Shown: in pieces, positions 63,647 through 64,000 of the stretch
How the letters are laid out: each line of letters begins with the position of its first letter
Position numbering within the stretch: the stretch's first letter is position 1
NCBI GenBank assembly: GCA_964036045.1
Contig: OZ038385.1
Span: forward strand, 60,731,919-60,795,918
Origin: Eutreptiella sp. 'Long Island Sound 2002'
Taxonomy: Eukaryota; Euglenozoa; Euglenophyceae; Eutreptiales; Eutreptiaceae
DNA: 64,000 nt
Direction of reading: 5' to 3'
Notes under the pieces: generated by a model
What the model was told of the DNA's origin: nothing
Databases searched by the model: none
The model's input: the letters and a program-made list of their open reading frames with translations, nothing else
Made by a program: the position numbers and the translations under genes

Positions 63647-64000
63647 TGGCATGATGGAGGGGGTGGGGTGGTTGAGTTGGTGCCGCGGGAGGGGAAGAGC
63701 CTCAGTTCAGAGGCGCAGGAAGCGGTGGATGGTCGACAGCTGCTGAAAATCCTTGCAGCATGGCTGAGAACAGTAGAGCTGTGTGTTTCTGGAGGTGCTG
63801 CAAGTGCAAAAACAGGAGTCCACCACAGGACCCAACAGGGGGACACAGTAGTATAGAAGCACCGGGGAGACCTTGGTTTGCTTGTGGCAAACCTCAGTGT
63901 GAATGGGTCAAAAATGGCCCAAGCCAGCCTAAAACCACTGGTTTGAGCATCCCAAGTGGTCTTGGAACAACTTTTGACGAAGAGATTTATGACCAATTGT
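63647..64000. other. End of window, nothing recognised
   Basis: Mixed sequence with short ORFs only. Confidence 0.3.

Overview
The window reads as nuclear DNA of a repeat-rich eukaryote. There is no bacterial gene organisation. The few host exons visible are short and separated by long introns, and almost everything else is transposon-derived. The Ty3/gypsy polyproteins (gag, retropepsin, reverse transcriptase, RNase H, integrase, chromodomain) resemble in style the Ty3-like elements I know from dinoflagellate (Symbiodiniaceae-type) genomes, so a dinoflagellate or close relative is my best guess. That is inference from family resemblance; no marker gene or spliced-leader site was found.

Layout. 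1-7332: a degenerate chromodomain Ty3/gypsy element on the + strand, with an unusual DIRS/Dam-like NPPF domain between protease and reverse transcriptase. 7335-11032: a GC-rich stretch with a proline-rich ORF built on in-frame 138-bp repeats, then about 2 kb almost lacking T on the + strand, ending in an (ACCT)5 tail. 11188-17683: first copy of a 6.5-kb repeat, with 266-bp TG...CA direct repeats and a decayed minus-strand ORF. 17684-22668: a second T-poor element with one long ORF broken by a single TAG, nested tandem repeats and a short ACCT tail; it abuts and appears to truncate the next element. 22670-27305: minus-strand gag polyprotein of another retroelement (coiled coil, CCHC knuckle, protease-like motif). 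27490-30205: a third T-poor tract ending in four 208-bp satellite monomers, each able to form a 13-bp hairpin. 30207-30635: inverted copy of part of the 6.5-kb repeat. 30999-33492: another Ty3 gag, cut by a (GTAA)7 tail, with a protease-like relic and a 3' end. 33556-39735: a 6.2-kb GGGGCA hexanucleotide array with 2.6-kb higher-order duplication. 39738-42385: a young non-autonomous LTR element (two 896-bp LTRs, about 99% identical). 42386-43584: the integrase tail, chromodomain and 3' end of another Ty3 element. 45481-45555: a tRNA-like SINE head. 45994-52479: second copy of the 6.5-kb repeat.

52480-64000 is the only part that looks like ordinary host sequence. On the minus strand I can assemble three phase-compatible exons of a MYND zinc-finger gene (61664 to 57063), with an intron of about 3.9 kb splitting the zinc finger. 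Downstream lie three exon-like segments of a second, unrecognised minus-strand gene (55738 to 54518). Degenerate tandem repeats fill introns and flanks. No rRNA gene, intact tRNA gene, CRISPR array or bacterial operon was seen.
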